A stretch of 64,000 bases of DNA from Paractinoplanes ovalisporus (GCF_016834655.1 NZ_JAENHP010000005.1:406912-470911); one strand, 5' to 3'. Numbered from the stretch's first letter, positions 40,876-49,334 are shown. Numbers and translations are program-made. The notes: generated by a model from the sequence alone, not told the origin.

Positions 40876-42246
40876 TCAGTGGTGGCCCTCACCGGACTCT
40901 TCGGCCCATACGCGCCAGTTGTCGAGGTCGCCGTAGAGGCCGGGGGTCAGCCAACCGGGGGCCGAGCGGCGGAACACGCCGGGGTCGAGGGCGCCGGCGC
41001 CGTCGGGGAGGGCGCCGACCAGGTGGGGGACCAGTTCGCTCAGGTTGGCCCAGTGGACCAGGTCGGGGTCGGCGGGCCAGGCGCCGATGACGACCCCGGC
41101 CGGTACGCCTCGGCGGGCCAGCGCCTCCAGCGTGAGCGCGGTGTGGTTGAGGGTGCCTAGGCCGGCCCGGGCCACCACGATGGTGCTGATGCCCAGGGTG
41201 GTGGCCAGGTCGGCCACGGTCCAGGACTCGCCCGAAGGGCGCACGCCCATCGGGACCAGCAGGCCGCCGGCGCCCTCGACCAGCACCAGGTCGTGTTTGT
41301 CGGCCTCGGCTCGGATGGCGTCTACCACCTCGTAGAGCTCCAGCGGCGGCATCTCGGCCACGGTGGCGGCGGCCAAGGGGGCCATGGGCTCGGGGTATTC
41401 GGCCAGGGTGCGGGTGGTGTCGGGGGCGGCCAGGCGGGTGATGACGTCGATGTCGGTGGGCTCGCCGGTGTTGATGCCGGTCTGGCCAGGCTTGATCACG
41501 GCTACCCGGAGGCCGGACGACTGGGCGGCCGCGGCCACCGCCGCGGTCACGATGGTCTTGCCGACTCCGGTGTCGGTGCCGGTGACCAGGACGATGCCGC
41601 GCCACCCACCGGTCTCGGGGCGGCGGGGGGCCGGCTGGGCGGCGGGGGGTGCCTGCGCTTCGAGCTCGACCGCGATCTCTTCGGCGATCGCCTCGCCGCT
41701 GGGCAGACCGTCGGCGCCGGGGGCGGGAATCAGGGGCTCGGGCAGGGGGTGGCCGGGTGATGCCGGCGCGGGGGAGACCGGGGCCGGGGCGCCGGGCGCG
41801 GGCGAGACGGGTGCGATATCGGGCGCGGGCTCAGCGGGCGGGGCGGTGGCGGCGGGATCGGCTGGACCAGTGTGCGGGGTCGGAGCTGCGGTCAACCCGG
41901 GTTCGTCGCCCGGCGTGGTGCCGTCGGACTGAACAAGGCGATCCGGGTCGGCGGAGTTGGAGGTGTCGGCCGGCTCAGGCGCGGCAGCGGCAGTGAGGCT
42001 GGAAGCGGAGTCAAGGCCGGAAGTGTCGGGCGCGGCGTCACCAGGCTCGGCGGCACGCGGGGCGGGGACCGGGGCGGTGACGGCCGCCGAAACCGGGGAG
42101 GCGAGCGCCTCCAGTTCGACCGGCGCGAGGATCGCTGAAGGGTCGAGGGTGCTGACGGTGAAGCGGCCGGCCCGGCCGGTCAGCACCACGGTGGCAGACG
42201 GCAGCCGGCTCAGGACGCCGGTCAGGTCGGTCGAAGCGGGGGTCAC
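40876..42246 (-). CDS. bioD: Dethiobiotin synthase with long N-terminal extension
   Basis: Protein of 456 residues, about twice the usual BioD length. The C-terminal 235 residues are a complete BioD: P-loop VTGTDTGVGKTIVTAA (about 222-237), AVIKPGQTGI, LAEYPEPMAPLAA and LVEGAGGLLVPMG; it closes the ureido ring of dethiobiotin using ATP. The first 50 residues (LTGVLSRLPSATVVLTGRAGRFTVSTLD) look ordered. About 160 Pro/Ala/Thr-rich residues join them to the enzyme. The extension is in frame with no stop, and the GTG start overlaps the bioF stop (GTGA) with GGAG upstream, so it is not an artefact of a late start. The extension's role is unknown. Confidence 0.92.
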   Translation of the reverse strand: MTPASTDLTGVLSRLPSATVVLTGRAGRFTVSTLDPSAILAPVELEALASPVSAAVTAPVPAPRAAEPGDAAPDTSGLDSASSLTAAAAPEPADTSNSADPDRLVQSDGTTPGDEPGLTAAPTPHTGPADPAATAPPAEPAPDIAPVSPAPGAPAPVSPAPASPGHPLPEPLIPAPGADGLPSGEAIAEEIAVELEAQAPPAAQPAPRRPETGGWRGIVLVTGTDTGVGKTIVTAAVAAAAQSSGLRVAVIKPGQTGINTGEPTDIDVITRLAAPDTTRTLAEYPEPMAPLAAATVAEMPPLELYEVVDAIRAEADKHDLVLVEGAGGLLVPMGVRPSGESWTVADLATTLGISTIVVARAGLGTLNHTALTLEALARRGVPAGVVIGAWPADPDLVHWANLSELVPHLVGALPDGAGALDPGVFRRSAPGWLTPGLYGDLDNWRVWAEESGEGHH

Positions 42247-43376
42247 GGTGAACACTCCACGATCACGGCCAGGGCGCGGGCGAAATCGGCGTCGGAAACC
42301 CCCGCGTTGAGGGTCAGGCGCAGGCGGGAGCTGCCGTCGGGGGTGGACGGCGGCCGGAAGCAGCCGACCGCGACGCCGCGGTCACGGCAATCCTCGGCCC
42401 AGGCCAGCGCGGCCTCGGGACCGGGGGCCATGACCGACAGCACGCCGGCGGCGGGCGGGGAGACCTCGAAGCCGGCTTCGCGCAGGCGGGCCACGGTGAG
42501 GGCGCCGCGCGCGAGCAGGCGGGCCCGGCGGTCGTCGGCGAGGCGGGCTGTGCGCACGGCCTCGTGCACGCCGGCGGCCACCGCGGGCGGCAGCGCGGTG
42601 TCGTAGATGAACGTGCGGCCGGTGTCGATCAGGTGACGGATGAACTGTGGCGGGCCCGCGACCACGCCGCCGGCGCCGCCGAGCGACTTCGACAGGGTGG
42701 CCGTGACGACCACATCGGAACGGCCCGCGAGACCGGCCGCCGCCACCCCGCCGGCGCCGGCCGGGCCGAGCAGACCCAGGGCGTGGGCGTCGTCGACCAG
42801 CAGCAGCGCACCCCGGGCCGCGGTGACCTCGTGAAGCTCGGCCAGCGGCGCCAGGTCGCCGTCGACCGAGAAGACCGACTCGGTGACCACGAGGGCGCGA
42901 CCGCCGTGGGCGTCGAGCAGCTCGGCGACGGCCCGGGGTGAGTTGTGGGGCGCGACCACCGTGCGTACCCCGGAAATCTTGCAGCCGTCGATCAGCGAGG
43001 CGTGGTTGTAGGCGTCGGAGACGATCAGGTCACACACGGCGGTGAGGCTGCGCACGGCGGCCAGGTTGGCCAGATAGCCCGACGAGAACACCAGCGCCGA
43101 CCCGGCGCCCATCCAGCCCGCCAGCTCAGCCTCGAGGTCGGCGTGGGCCACCGAGGAACCGCGCACCAGGCGGGAACCGGTGGCGCCCAGACCATAGGCC
43201 CGCAGGCCCCGGACCGAGGCCTCGATCACCTCGTGGTGGGTGGCCAGGCCGAGATAGTCGTTGCCGGCCAGGTCGACGACGGGGTCACCGGCCGGGCGAG
43301 GCCGCAGCCGACGGGTCAGCCCTGCCTTGGACCTGCTGACCGCCAGGCCCTCCAACGACTCCAGCCAGCCGGACAA
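42243..43376 (-). CDS. bioF: 8-amino-7-oxononanoate synthase
   Basis: PLP enzyme of 377 residues joining pimeloyl thioester and alanine in biotin synthesis. Motifs: VVDLAGNDYLGLATH, TGSRLVRGSSVAHADLE, VDDAHALGLLGPAGAGG and the PLP Lys in VTATLSKSLGGAGG. I take TTG at 43376 as start: it follows GGAGG at 4 nt and gives the family-typical MSGWLESL beginning. A GTG at 43436 would add 20 residues. It is first of the bioF-bioD operon, divergent from bioB. Confidence 0.92.
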   Translation of the reverse strand: MSGWLESLEGLAVSRSKAGLTRRLRPRPAGDPVVDLAGNDYLGLATHHEVIEASVRGLRAYGLGATGSRLVRGSSVAHADLEAELAGWMGAGSALVFSSGYLANLAAVRSLTAVCDLIVSDAYNHASLIDGCKISGVRTVVAPHNSPRAVAELLDAHGGRALVVTESVFSVDGDLAPLAELHEVTAARGALLLVDDAHALGLLGPAGAGGVAAAGLAGRSDVVVTATLSKSLGGAGGVVAGPPQFIRHLIDTGRTFIYDTALPPAVAAGVHEAVRTARLADDRRARLLARGALTVARLREAGFEVSPPAAGVLSVMAPGPEAALAWAEDCRDRGVAVGCFRPPSTPDGSSRLRLTLNAGVSDADFARALAVIVECSP

Positions 43377-43516
43377 GACACCTCCAACGCCACGAGAACG
43401 CCCACCGAGGCGATCACGAGAAAGGGAAACTACCACCCACCACCGACAGTCCTACCGGTGCTGAGACTTCCGTCCAACCGCCACGCCCACCACCTCGGAA
43501 CCGACGGAAAGCTTGT

Positions 43517-43522
43517 TAGGGT
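43517..43522 (+). promoter_or_regulatory. -10 box of leaderless promoter for bioB
   Basis: TAGGGT, 6 nt before the bioB ATG. An inverted repeat CTTCCGTC...GACGGAAAG spans about 43469-43511 upstream and may be a regulator site. No BirA-type or riboswitch-like element is visible. Confidence 0.55.
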
Positions 43523-43528
43523 GCGGGC

Positions 43529-44524
43529 ATGTCAGAGATCCTCGATCGGGCCCGCGCCCAGGTGCTCAACGACGGCGTCGGTCTCGACGAGGCGCAGACC
43601 CTCGAGGTGCTGCGACTCGGCGACGACGAGCTCCCCGAGCTGCTTCAGCTGGCCCACGACGTACGCATGAAGTGGTGCGGCCCCGAGGTCGAGGTCGAGG
43701 GCATCATCTCGCTGAAGACCGGCGGCTGCCCCGAGGACTGCCATTTCTGCTCGCAGTCGGGGCTGTTCGCTTCCCCCGTACGCTCGGTCTGGCTCGACAT
43801 CCCGTCGCTGGTCGAGGCGGCGAAGCAGACCGCGGCCACCGGCGCGACGGAGTTCTGCATCGTGGCCGCCGTCCGGGGCCCCGACAAGCGCCTGATGGAC
43901 CAGATGCGTGAGGGCGTCAAGGCGATCAAGGCCGAGGTCGACATCCAGGTCGCGGCCAGCCTCGGCATGCTCAGCCAGGAGCAGGTCGACGACCTGGTCG
44001 ACATGGGCGTGCACCGCTACAACCACAACCTGGAGACCTGCCGGTCGCACTTCCCCAACGTGGTGACCACCCACACCTGGGAGGAGCGCTGGGGCACGCT
44101 CAAGATGGTGCGCGACTCGGGCATGGAGGTCTGCTGCGGCGGCATCCTGGGCCTGGGCGAGACCTTGGAGCAGCGGGCGGAGTTCGCGGCCCAGCTGGCC
44201 GAGCTCGACCCGCACGAGGTCCCGATGAACTTCCTCAACCCCCGCCCGGGTACGCCGTTGGGCGATCAGCCGGTGGTCGAGGGCAAGGACGCGCTGCGGG
44301 CCATCGCCGCGTTCCGCCTGGCCATGCCGCGCACGATCCTGCGGTTCGCCGGCGGTCGCGAGATCACGCTGGGTGACCTGGGCACGCGGGACGGGCTGCT
44401 CGGCGGCATCAACGCGGTGATCGTCGGCAACTACCTGACCACCCTGGGCCGTCCGGCCACTTCCGACCTGGAGCTGCTGCAGGATCTGAAGATGCCGGTC
44501 AAGGCGCTGTCGGCGACGATCTGA
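43529..44524 (+). CDS. bioB: Biotin synthase
   Basis: Radical SAM enzyme of 331 residues inserting sulfur into dethiobiotin. The SAM cluster Cys67, Cys71 and Cys74 lie in GGCPEDCHFCSQSG. The motif YNHNLETCRSHFPNVVTTHTW carries a conserved Cys for the auxiliary cluster, and CCGGILGLGET the next ones. The usual arginine ligand region is RFAGGRE. It is directly coupled to bsaP by ATG/TGA overlap. In Actinobacteria this type of BioB appears to need the BsaP protein. Confidence 0.96.
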   Translation: MSEILDRARAQVLNDGVGLDEAQTLEVLRLGDDELPELLQLAHDVRMKWCGPEVEVEGIISLKTGGCPEDCHFCSQSGLFASPVRSVWLDIPSLVEAAKQTAATGATEFCIVAAVRGPDKRLMDQMREGVKAIKAEVDIQVAASLGMLSQEQVDDLVDMGVHRYNHNLETCRSHFPNVVTTHTWEERWGTLKMVRDSGMEVCCGGILGLGETLEQRAEFAAQLAELDPHEVPMNFLNPRPGTPLGDQPVVEGKDALRAIAAFRLAMPRTILRFAGGREITLGDLGTRDGLLGGINAVIVGNYLTTLGRPATSDLELLQDLKMPVKALSATI

Positions 44525-44700
44525 TGTTCTGTGACCGCTGCGGCGAGCCGGCCGCCCAGGGTGATCACTCAGGGTGCGCCGCGGCGCGTGAGCTGGAGCC
44601 GCCGCGCTTCTGCCCCGATTGCCGGCGGCGGATGAAGGTGCAGGTCGTGCCGACCGGCTGGACGGCCACCTGCGTCGAACACGGCACCCGCACCTCGTAG
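44524..44700 (+). CDS. bsaP: Biotin synthase auxiliary protein
   Basis: A 58-residue Cys-rich protein starting MFCDRCGEPAAQGDHSGC. It has a second RFCPDCRRRM knuckle and ends TGWTATCVEHGTRTS. It matches the small protein encoded after bioB in mycobacteria (Rv1590-like, named BsaP). BsaP is reported to be required for the activity of BioB enzymes of that type, probably by helping rebuild or hold the auxiliary iron-sulfur cluster. The start base is shared with the bioB stop codon. It is too short for simple length-based gene calling. Confidence 0.9.
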   Translation: MFCDRCGEPAAQGDHSGCAAARELEPPRFCPDCRRRMKVQVVPTGWTATCVEHGTRTS

Positions 44701-44710
44701 GAAGACCCAT

Positions 44711-44740
44711 GGTGGCGACGGCCCGAAGGCCGCCGCCACC
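44711..44740 (+). terminator. Hairpin terminator after bioB-bsaP
   Basis: Stem GGTGGCG-A-CGGCC / GGCCG-C-CGCCACC with loop CGAA, followed by TCTCTC. Confidence 0.65.
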
Positions 44741-44750
44741 TCTCTCACCC

Positions 44751-44870
44751 GTCACCCGAAGGCGGCAGGAGCCAAGTCGCCGCGAAGCGGCAGCTGCGTC
44801 ACCCGAAGGCGGCAGGAACCAGGTCGCCGCGGAGCGGCAGCTGCGTCACCCGAAGGCGGCCGGAGTCTCT
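44751..44870. repeat. 47-bp tandem repeat, 2.5 copies
   Basis: Units starting GTCACCCGAAGGCGGCAGGA begin at 44751, 44798 and 44845. The last one runs into the 3' end of the next (minus-strand) gene, supplying its final codons and stop. Confidence 0.85.
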
Positions 44871-45904
44871 TTCCCTACCGGTCCCACCGGACGCGCGCCC
44901 GGCACCGGCAGAGTGACGGTCGCCATCCCGCCGTCACGGTCAGCCTGACCCGCGCCCAGCCGCCGCAACGTGCGCAGCATGGCCACGTTGTCGGCCGCGG
45001 TGTGGGCCATCAGCGCCGCGAAACCGGACCGCTCGGCGTGCGCGAGCATCCGCCGGAGCAGCGCCGTCCCCAGGCCGCGGCGCTGCCAGTCGTCCTCGAC
45101 CAGCATCGCGACCTCGGCCAGGTCACCCTCGGCGAGCAGGTTGGCCATGGCGACCACCCGGTCACCGGCCAGCGCGATCAGCGTGCGCCCGGCACCGGCC
45201 GGTTCGAGCAGCCGCGCCAGCCGGGCCTCGCTCGGGGCGCCACCGCCGAGATAACGGCGCTGCAGGGTGGCCGCGGAACTGCGCTCGTGCAGACCGCGTA
45301 CGGCCTCCAGGTCGTCGATCCGGGCGGCCCGGATGACCAGCTCGGTGCCGTCGGGCAGCAGCAGCGTGATCTGCTCGTCGTCGCGGCGCAGCATCGAGCC
45401 GGAGAGCTCGACCAGGGCCTGGGCCCGGGCGTATTCGGCCGGGGTGAACGCGGGCATGCGCCGCAGCACCTCGAACGAGCCGCCGGCCGGGTCGGCCAGG
45501 GTCATGCGGGCGGCCTCGTAACCCGGGCGGCCGCTCAGGGGCTCGGGACGCCACCGCACCTCGGTCGCGTCGAGCAGGGCGACCAGCGCCTCGCCCAGTG
45601 CGTCGGGATCGTGCACCAGACGACCGGCGAGCGCCAGTGCCCGCGTCGGCTGGTCGACCAGGCCCTGGGCCTCGGCGCGGGACACGTAGGCGTCGCGGCC
45701 GCGGCCTTTGGTGACCGCGGCCAGCAGGTCGGTCTCGTTCATCGAGTCGGGCGCGTCGACCAGGAAGTCGTCGACCGCGCCGGCTTCGGTGGTGTGCACC
45801 TGGACGGCGAGGATGTTCACCGACCGCAGAGCGAGGCTCGCGGTCAGGACGGAGAGATAGCCCGGCCGGTCGTCAACCGTTGCCCGGATCCGCCACAGCG
45901 CCAT
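44846..45904 (-). CDS. ACT domain-GNAT acetyltransferase fusion
   Basis: Protein of 352 residues. The N-terminal ACT domain (ATVDDRPGYLSVLTASLALRSVNILAVQVHTTEAGAVDDFLVDAP) is followed by a divergent second ACT-like stretch. The C-terminal GNAT domain has VIRAARIDDLEAVRGLHERSS, the acetyl-CoA loop VEDDWQRRGLGTALLRRML and MLRTLRRLGA. ACT-linked acetyltransferases are often under amino-acid control, with Lys acetylation as the output; that remains inference here. The last residues and stop are built from a 47-bp tandem repeat, so the C-terminus may be a recent addition. Confidence 0.9.
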   Translation of the reverse strand: MALWRIRATVDDRPGYLSVLTASLALRSVNILAVQVHTTEAGAVDDFLVDAPDSMNETDLLAAVTKGRGRDAYVSRAEAQGLVDQPTRALALAGRLVHDPDALGEALVALLDATEVRWRPEPLSGRPGYEAARMTLADPAGGSFEVLRRMPAFTPAEYARAQALVELSGSMLRRDDEQITLLLPDGTELVIRAARIDDLEAVRGLHERSSAATLQRRYLGGGAPSEARLARLLEPAGAGRTLIALAGDRVVAMANLLAEGDLAEVAMLVEDDWQRRGLGTALLRRMLAHAERSGFAALMAHTAADNVAMLRTLRRLGAGQADRDGGMATVTLPVPGARPVGPVGKETPAAFG

Positions 45905-46010
45905 GCCGGCACTCCTTTCGGCGAGTCACGTCAGCTTCGTACCGGGGTCAATTCTCCTCCGCCGCTGTTAAGCGCACATTGCTTGAGCTGGGATTTCGGG
46001 ATGAGTCCGA

Positions 46011-46742
46011 TCACAGAGTGGAGGGCACGGCGGCGGTGTCGAGCCGGTCGCCCAGGATCACCGCGGCCGCTCGCACCAGCTGCGCGACCCGGTCGACCTC
46101 GGTGATGTGGAAGGCGGCGGCGGGCAGATCGTCCTCGTCGGTGCGGGCGATCACCAGCACCAGCCCGGCCCGGCCGAACGGGGCGATCGCGTAGCGCGTG
46201 TTCTCGGGGCCGGTGAGCGGCCGCGCCCGCAACGGGGTGATCTCGGGAAGCTGCAGCGGGGTGGGTGCGCGCCAGCTCGCGTACGCGATGGTGGCCTCGG
46301 ACCCGATGCTGAAGCCGGGCTCGGTGGGCAGCGGGCGGGGCGCACCGGAACGGGCGGCCCAGTCGGCCGGCACGATCGCGGCGGCGGCCCAGTCGGCCGC
46401 GAGCAGCCCGGGCACGGCGTCGACCAGCGTGGCCAGACCGTCGGCGGGGTTCGCGGCGACCTGGGCCAGCAGCTCGGCGTCGTGGCCGCCCGAGACCGGG
46501 GCTCCTATCGCCTTCCACACGCCGTCGACCTGAACGCCGGGGATCGCGGCGAGGCCGGCCAGCAGGCGCTCCACGCGGGAGGCGCCCGGCCAGACGACGG
46601 TGAAGTCGTCGACGGCCCGGCCGCCGAGACGTTCCAGAACCACCACCTGCACGATGTCGGCACCGGCGACGCCCAGCGTGCGAGCCACCTGTCCGAGGGC
46701 ACCGGGGCGATCGGGCAGAGTGACTCGAACCCGCAGCAACAT
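46011..46742 (-). CDS. ACT domain protein (regulatory, two ACT-like units)
   Basis: Protein of 243 residues starting MLLRVRVTLPDRPGALGQVARTLGVAGADIVQVVVLERLGGRAVDDFTV, a clean ACT domain. A middle segment is followed by a C-terminal region with GFSIGSEATIAYASWRAP and IAPFGRAGLVLVIARTDEDDLPAAAFHITEVDRVAQL. It has no catalytic domain. The ATG has GGAG 4 nt upstream. It precedes the ACT-GNAT gene on the same strand, and the shared ACT wording suggests paralogy or a common signal. Confidence 0.85.
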   Translation of the reverse strand: MLLRVRVTLPDRPGALGQVARTLGVAGADIVQVVVLERLGGRAVDDFTVVWPGASRVERLLAGLAAIPGVQVDGVWKAIGAPVSGGHDAELLAQVAANPADGLATLVDAVPGLLAADWAAAAIVPADWAARSGAPRPLPTEPGFSIGSEATIAYASWRAPTPLQLPEITPLRARPLTGPENTRYAIAPFGRAGLVLVIARTDEDDLPAAAFHITEVDRVAQLVRAAAVILGDRLDTAAVPSTL

Positions 46743-46859
46743 GCGACTCCTCCCGTTCTGCGGACGGCACGGCGATGCCATCCCCGTAGGCGTACAGCCT
46801 GCCAATTCGGCGTTTCGCCCGGGTTGCGGCGCCGTGTCCTTCGCCGACAAATCCCGAGG

Positions 46860-46865
46860 TAGGGT
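46860..46865 (+). promoter_or_regulatory. -10 box of leaderless promoter
   Basis: TAGGGT, 7 nt before the GTG of the small Cys-rich gene. Confidence 0.6.
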
Positions 46866-46872
46866 CGAGTTC

Positions 46873-46992
46873 GTGATCTGCCAGGCCTGCCGGGAGCGGA
46901 AGCACGAAGAGTGCCGCGGTGGCTCGTGGTGCGACTGTCAGCACCGCACCGCCGAGCCCGTTCCGCCCGTGACCGGGCCGCCCGGCCCGTGA
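46873..46992 (+). CDS. Small Cys-rich protein (39 residues) upstream of RibD-like reductase
   Basis: The protein reads MICQACRERKHEECRGGSW and then CDCQHR, followed by a Pro-rich tail. Four to six Cys/His residues in CxxC-x7-C and CDCQH spacing suggest a small zinc site. A leaderless promoter box is in place, and the stop overlaps the GTG of the next gene (GTGA), so translation is coupled. I do not recognise a named family. Confidence 0.7.
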   Translation: MICQACRERKHEECRGGSWCDCQHRTAEPVPPVTGPPGP

Positions 46993-47693
46993 CGAATTAT
47001 CCCGCGTGGCCGTCCTCGGCGGACGGCCTGACCGAGCTCTATCCGCGAAATCCGGCACCGACGCTGCGGATGAACTTCATCGCCAGCGCCGACGGGGCGG
47101 TGACGGTGGACGGGCTCTCCGGCGGGCTGCACGGTCCGGGCGACAAAGAGATCTTCGACTCGCTGCGCATGGTCTGTGACGCCCTGGTGGTCGCCGCGGG
47201 CACCGTACGGGCGGAGAACTACGACGCCTTACGCCTGACCCCCGAGGCGCGGGCGTGGCGGGTGGCTCATGGGCGGCCCGAGTTCCCGCTCATGGTGATC
47301 GTGTCGCGGTCGCTGGAGTTCGACCTCGGCCAGCTCGTGTTCTCGGACGCCCCGATCCGCCCGATCGTGCTGGCCACGGGCGGGGCCGAGGCCGCGCACC
47401 TGGCCGATGCGGCCGACGTCGTGCGGGTGCCCGACCTGGGGGCCGGGGTCGCCGCGCTGCACGAGCGCGGGGCCACCCAGCTGCTCTGCGAGGGCGGCCC
47501 CAGCCTGTTCGGTTCGATGATCGCGGCCGACCTGGTCGACGAGCTCTGCCTGACGGTGTCGCCGCTGCTCGTCGGCGGCGGCCCCGGCCGCATCGCGACC
47601 GGGGCCGTCACGGTCCCTCGGCGCATGTCCCTGCGTCACGTGCTGACCCTCGACGACATGCTTTTCCTGCGGTACGTCCGTCAGGGCAGCTGA
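46989..47693 (+). CDS. Pyrimidine reductase family protein (RibD C-terminal domain)
   Basis: Protein of 234 residues with the RibD_C reductase fold: LRMNFIASADGAVTVDGLSGGLHGPGDKEIFDSLR, DALVVAAGTVRAENYDALRL, and TQLLCEGGPSLFGSMIAADLVDELCLTVSPLLVGGGPGRI. In riboflavin synthesis this fold reduces the ribosyl side chain with NADPH. Stand-alone actinobacterial versions, often annotated as pyrimidine or dihydrofolate reductase-like, are not securely assigned. GTG start at 46989. It overlaps the convergent CU044_5270-type gene by 13 bp. Confidence 0.92.
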   Translation: MTNYPAWPSSADGLTELYPRNPAPTLRMNFIASADGAVTVDGLSGGLHGPGDKEIFDSLRMVCDALVVAAGTVRAENYDALRLTPEARAWRVAHGRPEFPLMVIVSRSLEFDLGQLVFSDAPIRPIVLATGGAEAAHLADAADVVRVPDLGAGVAALHERGATQLLCEGGPSLFGSMIAADLVDELCLTVSPLLVGGGPGRIATGAVTVPRRMSLRHVLTLDDMLFLRYVRQGS

Positions 47694-48649
47694 CCGACCT
47701 TGTCGACCACCGCCGTGCGGAGCTGCGCCGTGTACCGCGAGACGACGCCCTTCGGGTACGGCTTGAGGTGTCCCACCACGACCACCCGTTCGCCCAGGAA
47801 CTCGTAGGTCCGGGCGTCGAAGATGTAGTCGAAGCGGACCGGGCCGGAGAGGCGGGAGACCGCCATGCCCCTGCGCCCGGCCAGGTCGGCCCGCTTGACC
47901 AGGATGGTGCCGGGGATGGTGGCGGCCGCCTCGTAGAGCGCGGCTCGCGAGTCCGGGGTCAGGTACTTCTCGCGGAGGGTCTCACCGAGCTTGTCCCAGG
48001 CGGCGGCGTCGGGCCCGTCTTCGGCCGCGGTGCCGGCGTCGACCGTGTAGAGCCAGTCCCGCATGGCCTTCGACTCGGTGGGCAGCCCGGTCAGGTAGGG
48101 CGTCGTCCCGTCGGCGTCGAGCGGCACGTGGAACTTCTCGCCGGTCCGGGTCACCGTCTGGATGAGCAGGCCGGCGGTGGATCCGTCCACGGGGAGCCAG
48201 ATCTTGCGGTTGATCTCCTGGGGTGGCACCCAGGTCGGCTTGGTCTCGAGGTTCTCGATGTTGTCCTGGGCCTCGATCGACTCGAAGAAGAGGACCTGGC
48301 CGGGCCCGACCCGCAGCACCGGCTCGGCGCGGACCTCGGCCGCGGCCAGGCGCAGCAGCCCGGCGGCGTCGCTGGCGTTGCTCGGGAGCACCGGGGCCGA
48401 CGATCCCGCCGGTCCCTCGGCTCGTGGGGCCGGGGCGGCGGGCCGGCTTTCCGGCTGGGTGACCACTCCGGCGGCCACGGCCACCGCGGCGGCCAGTGCG
48501 GCCGCCGGCGCCAGCCGCCAGATCCAGCGGCTGCGGCGGGTGGGCTCGGCACCGACGGTGAACATCGCAGCGCGGGCCCGGGCGAGGGATTCCGGGGCGG
48601 GTGGTGGCACGTCGGCGCGGAACTTCTCGATCAGGCTCAGGTCATTCAT
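47681..48649 (-). CDS. CU044_5270 family protein, sigma-factor partner
   Basis: Protein of 322 residues. A short cytoplasmic N-terminus (NDLSLIEKFRADVPPPAPESLARARAAM) precedes one membrane segment (APAAALAAAVAVAAGVVT) and an extracytoplasmic domain with VGPGQVLFFESIEAQDN, KIWLPVDGSTAGLL and a C-terminal VVVGHLKPYPKGVVSRYTAQLR. This family is typically encoded just after an ECF sigma factor. It may act as an anti-sigma or sensor protein, although it lacks the zinc-binding HxxxCxxC motif. It overlaps the sigma gene by 8 nt. Confidence 0.88.
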   Translation of the reverse strand: MNDLSLIEKFRADVPPPAPESLARARAAMFTVGAEPTRRSRWIWRLAPAAALAAAVAVAAGVVTQPESRPAAPAPRAEGPAGSSAPVLPSNASDAAGLLRLAAAEVRAEPVLRVGPGQVLFFESIEAQDNIENLETKPTWVPPQEINRKIWLPVDGSTAGLLIQTVTRTGEKFHVPLDADGTTPYLTGLPTESKAMRDWLYTVDAGTAAEDGPDAAAWDKLGETLREKYLTPDSRAALYEAAATIPGTILVKRADLAGRRGMAVSRLSGPVRFDYIFDARTYEFLGERVVVVGHLKPYPKGVVSRYTAQLRTAVVDKVGQLP

Positions 48650-49232
48650 CGTCGGTCCCGTTCTCGAAGGCGAGGTGGGGCAGGGCGGCGCGCAGGCGTT
48701 TGCGGGCGCTGTGCAGCCGGGAGCGGACGGTGCCGAGCGGGATGCCCAGGGCCTCGGCGACCTCCGGATAGCTGAGCTGGGCCTGACTGATCAGGGTCAG
48801 CACGTCGCGTTCACCGGCGTTGAGGCGGGCCAGGGCGGTGGCCAGGACCCGTACGTGCTCGGACGCGGTGACCTGGGACGCCACCTCGTCGTCGTGGCCC
48901 GCGAGCGCCGGGTCGACGCCCGTGCGGGCCAGCGCGCGATACATGCGGGTCTCGGCCCGCCGGTGGCCGCGCAGCAGGTTGGCCGCGATCCCGTAGAGCC
49001 ACGGGAGGGCGTCCGGCCGGCTTCCGTCGTACGCGGTCCGGCTCTTGAACGCGGTGAGGAAGGTCTCGGCCGTCAGGTCGTCGGCGAGCGTGCCCCCGAC
49101 GCGGCGCGAGAGATAGCGGTGGATGGTGGTGGCATGCCGGTCGAAGACCGATCCGAACGCCTCGGGCTGGGTGGCGGAGAGCTGGATCAGGTCGCCGTCG
49201 GTGAGCTCGGCCCGCATGGCCGTCGGTCTCAT
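48642..49232 (-). CDS. ECF RNA polymerase sigma factor
   Basis: Protein of 196 residues. Sigma region 2: AFGSVFDRHATTIHRYLSRRVGGTLADDLTAETFLTAFKSRTAY with LPWLYGIAANLLRGHRRAE; region 4: LNAGERDVLTLISQAQLSYPEVAEALGIPLGTVRSRLHSARKRLRA. The start is ATG at 49232, with GGAAGGG 6 nt upstream. It is coupled to the CU044_5270 family gene, the usual pair for this ECF group. It is divergent from the HerA operon, 194 bp away; whether it regulates that operon is unknown. Confidence 0.94.
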   Translation of the reverse strand: MRPTAMRAELTDGDLIQLSATQPEAFGSVFDRHATTIHRYLSRRVGGTLADDLTAETFLTAFKSRTAYDGSRPDALPWLYGIAANLLRGHRRAETRMYRALARTGVDPALAGHDDEVASQVTASEHVRVLATALARLNAGERDVLTLISQAQLSYPEVAEALGIPLGTVRSRLHSARKRLRAALPHLAFENGTDDE

Positions 49233-49334
49233 GCGCAACCCTTCCGGTCGATGGGAGTTCCGTCACCCCGTCTTTGACCGATCGGCTCACATCGGTTCGA
49301 TTCCTCCGCGCGCCTCCACAGGCTGAGCAAGATC

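Noticed and set aside
40677..40892. 71-residue minus-strand frame with KIQST repeats
   Set aside because: It is made of the 15-bp repeat and overlaps the DUF1697 end; no ribosome site or homolog-like feature.
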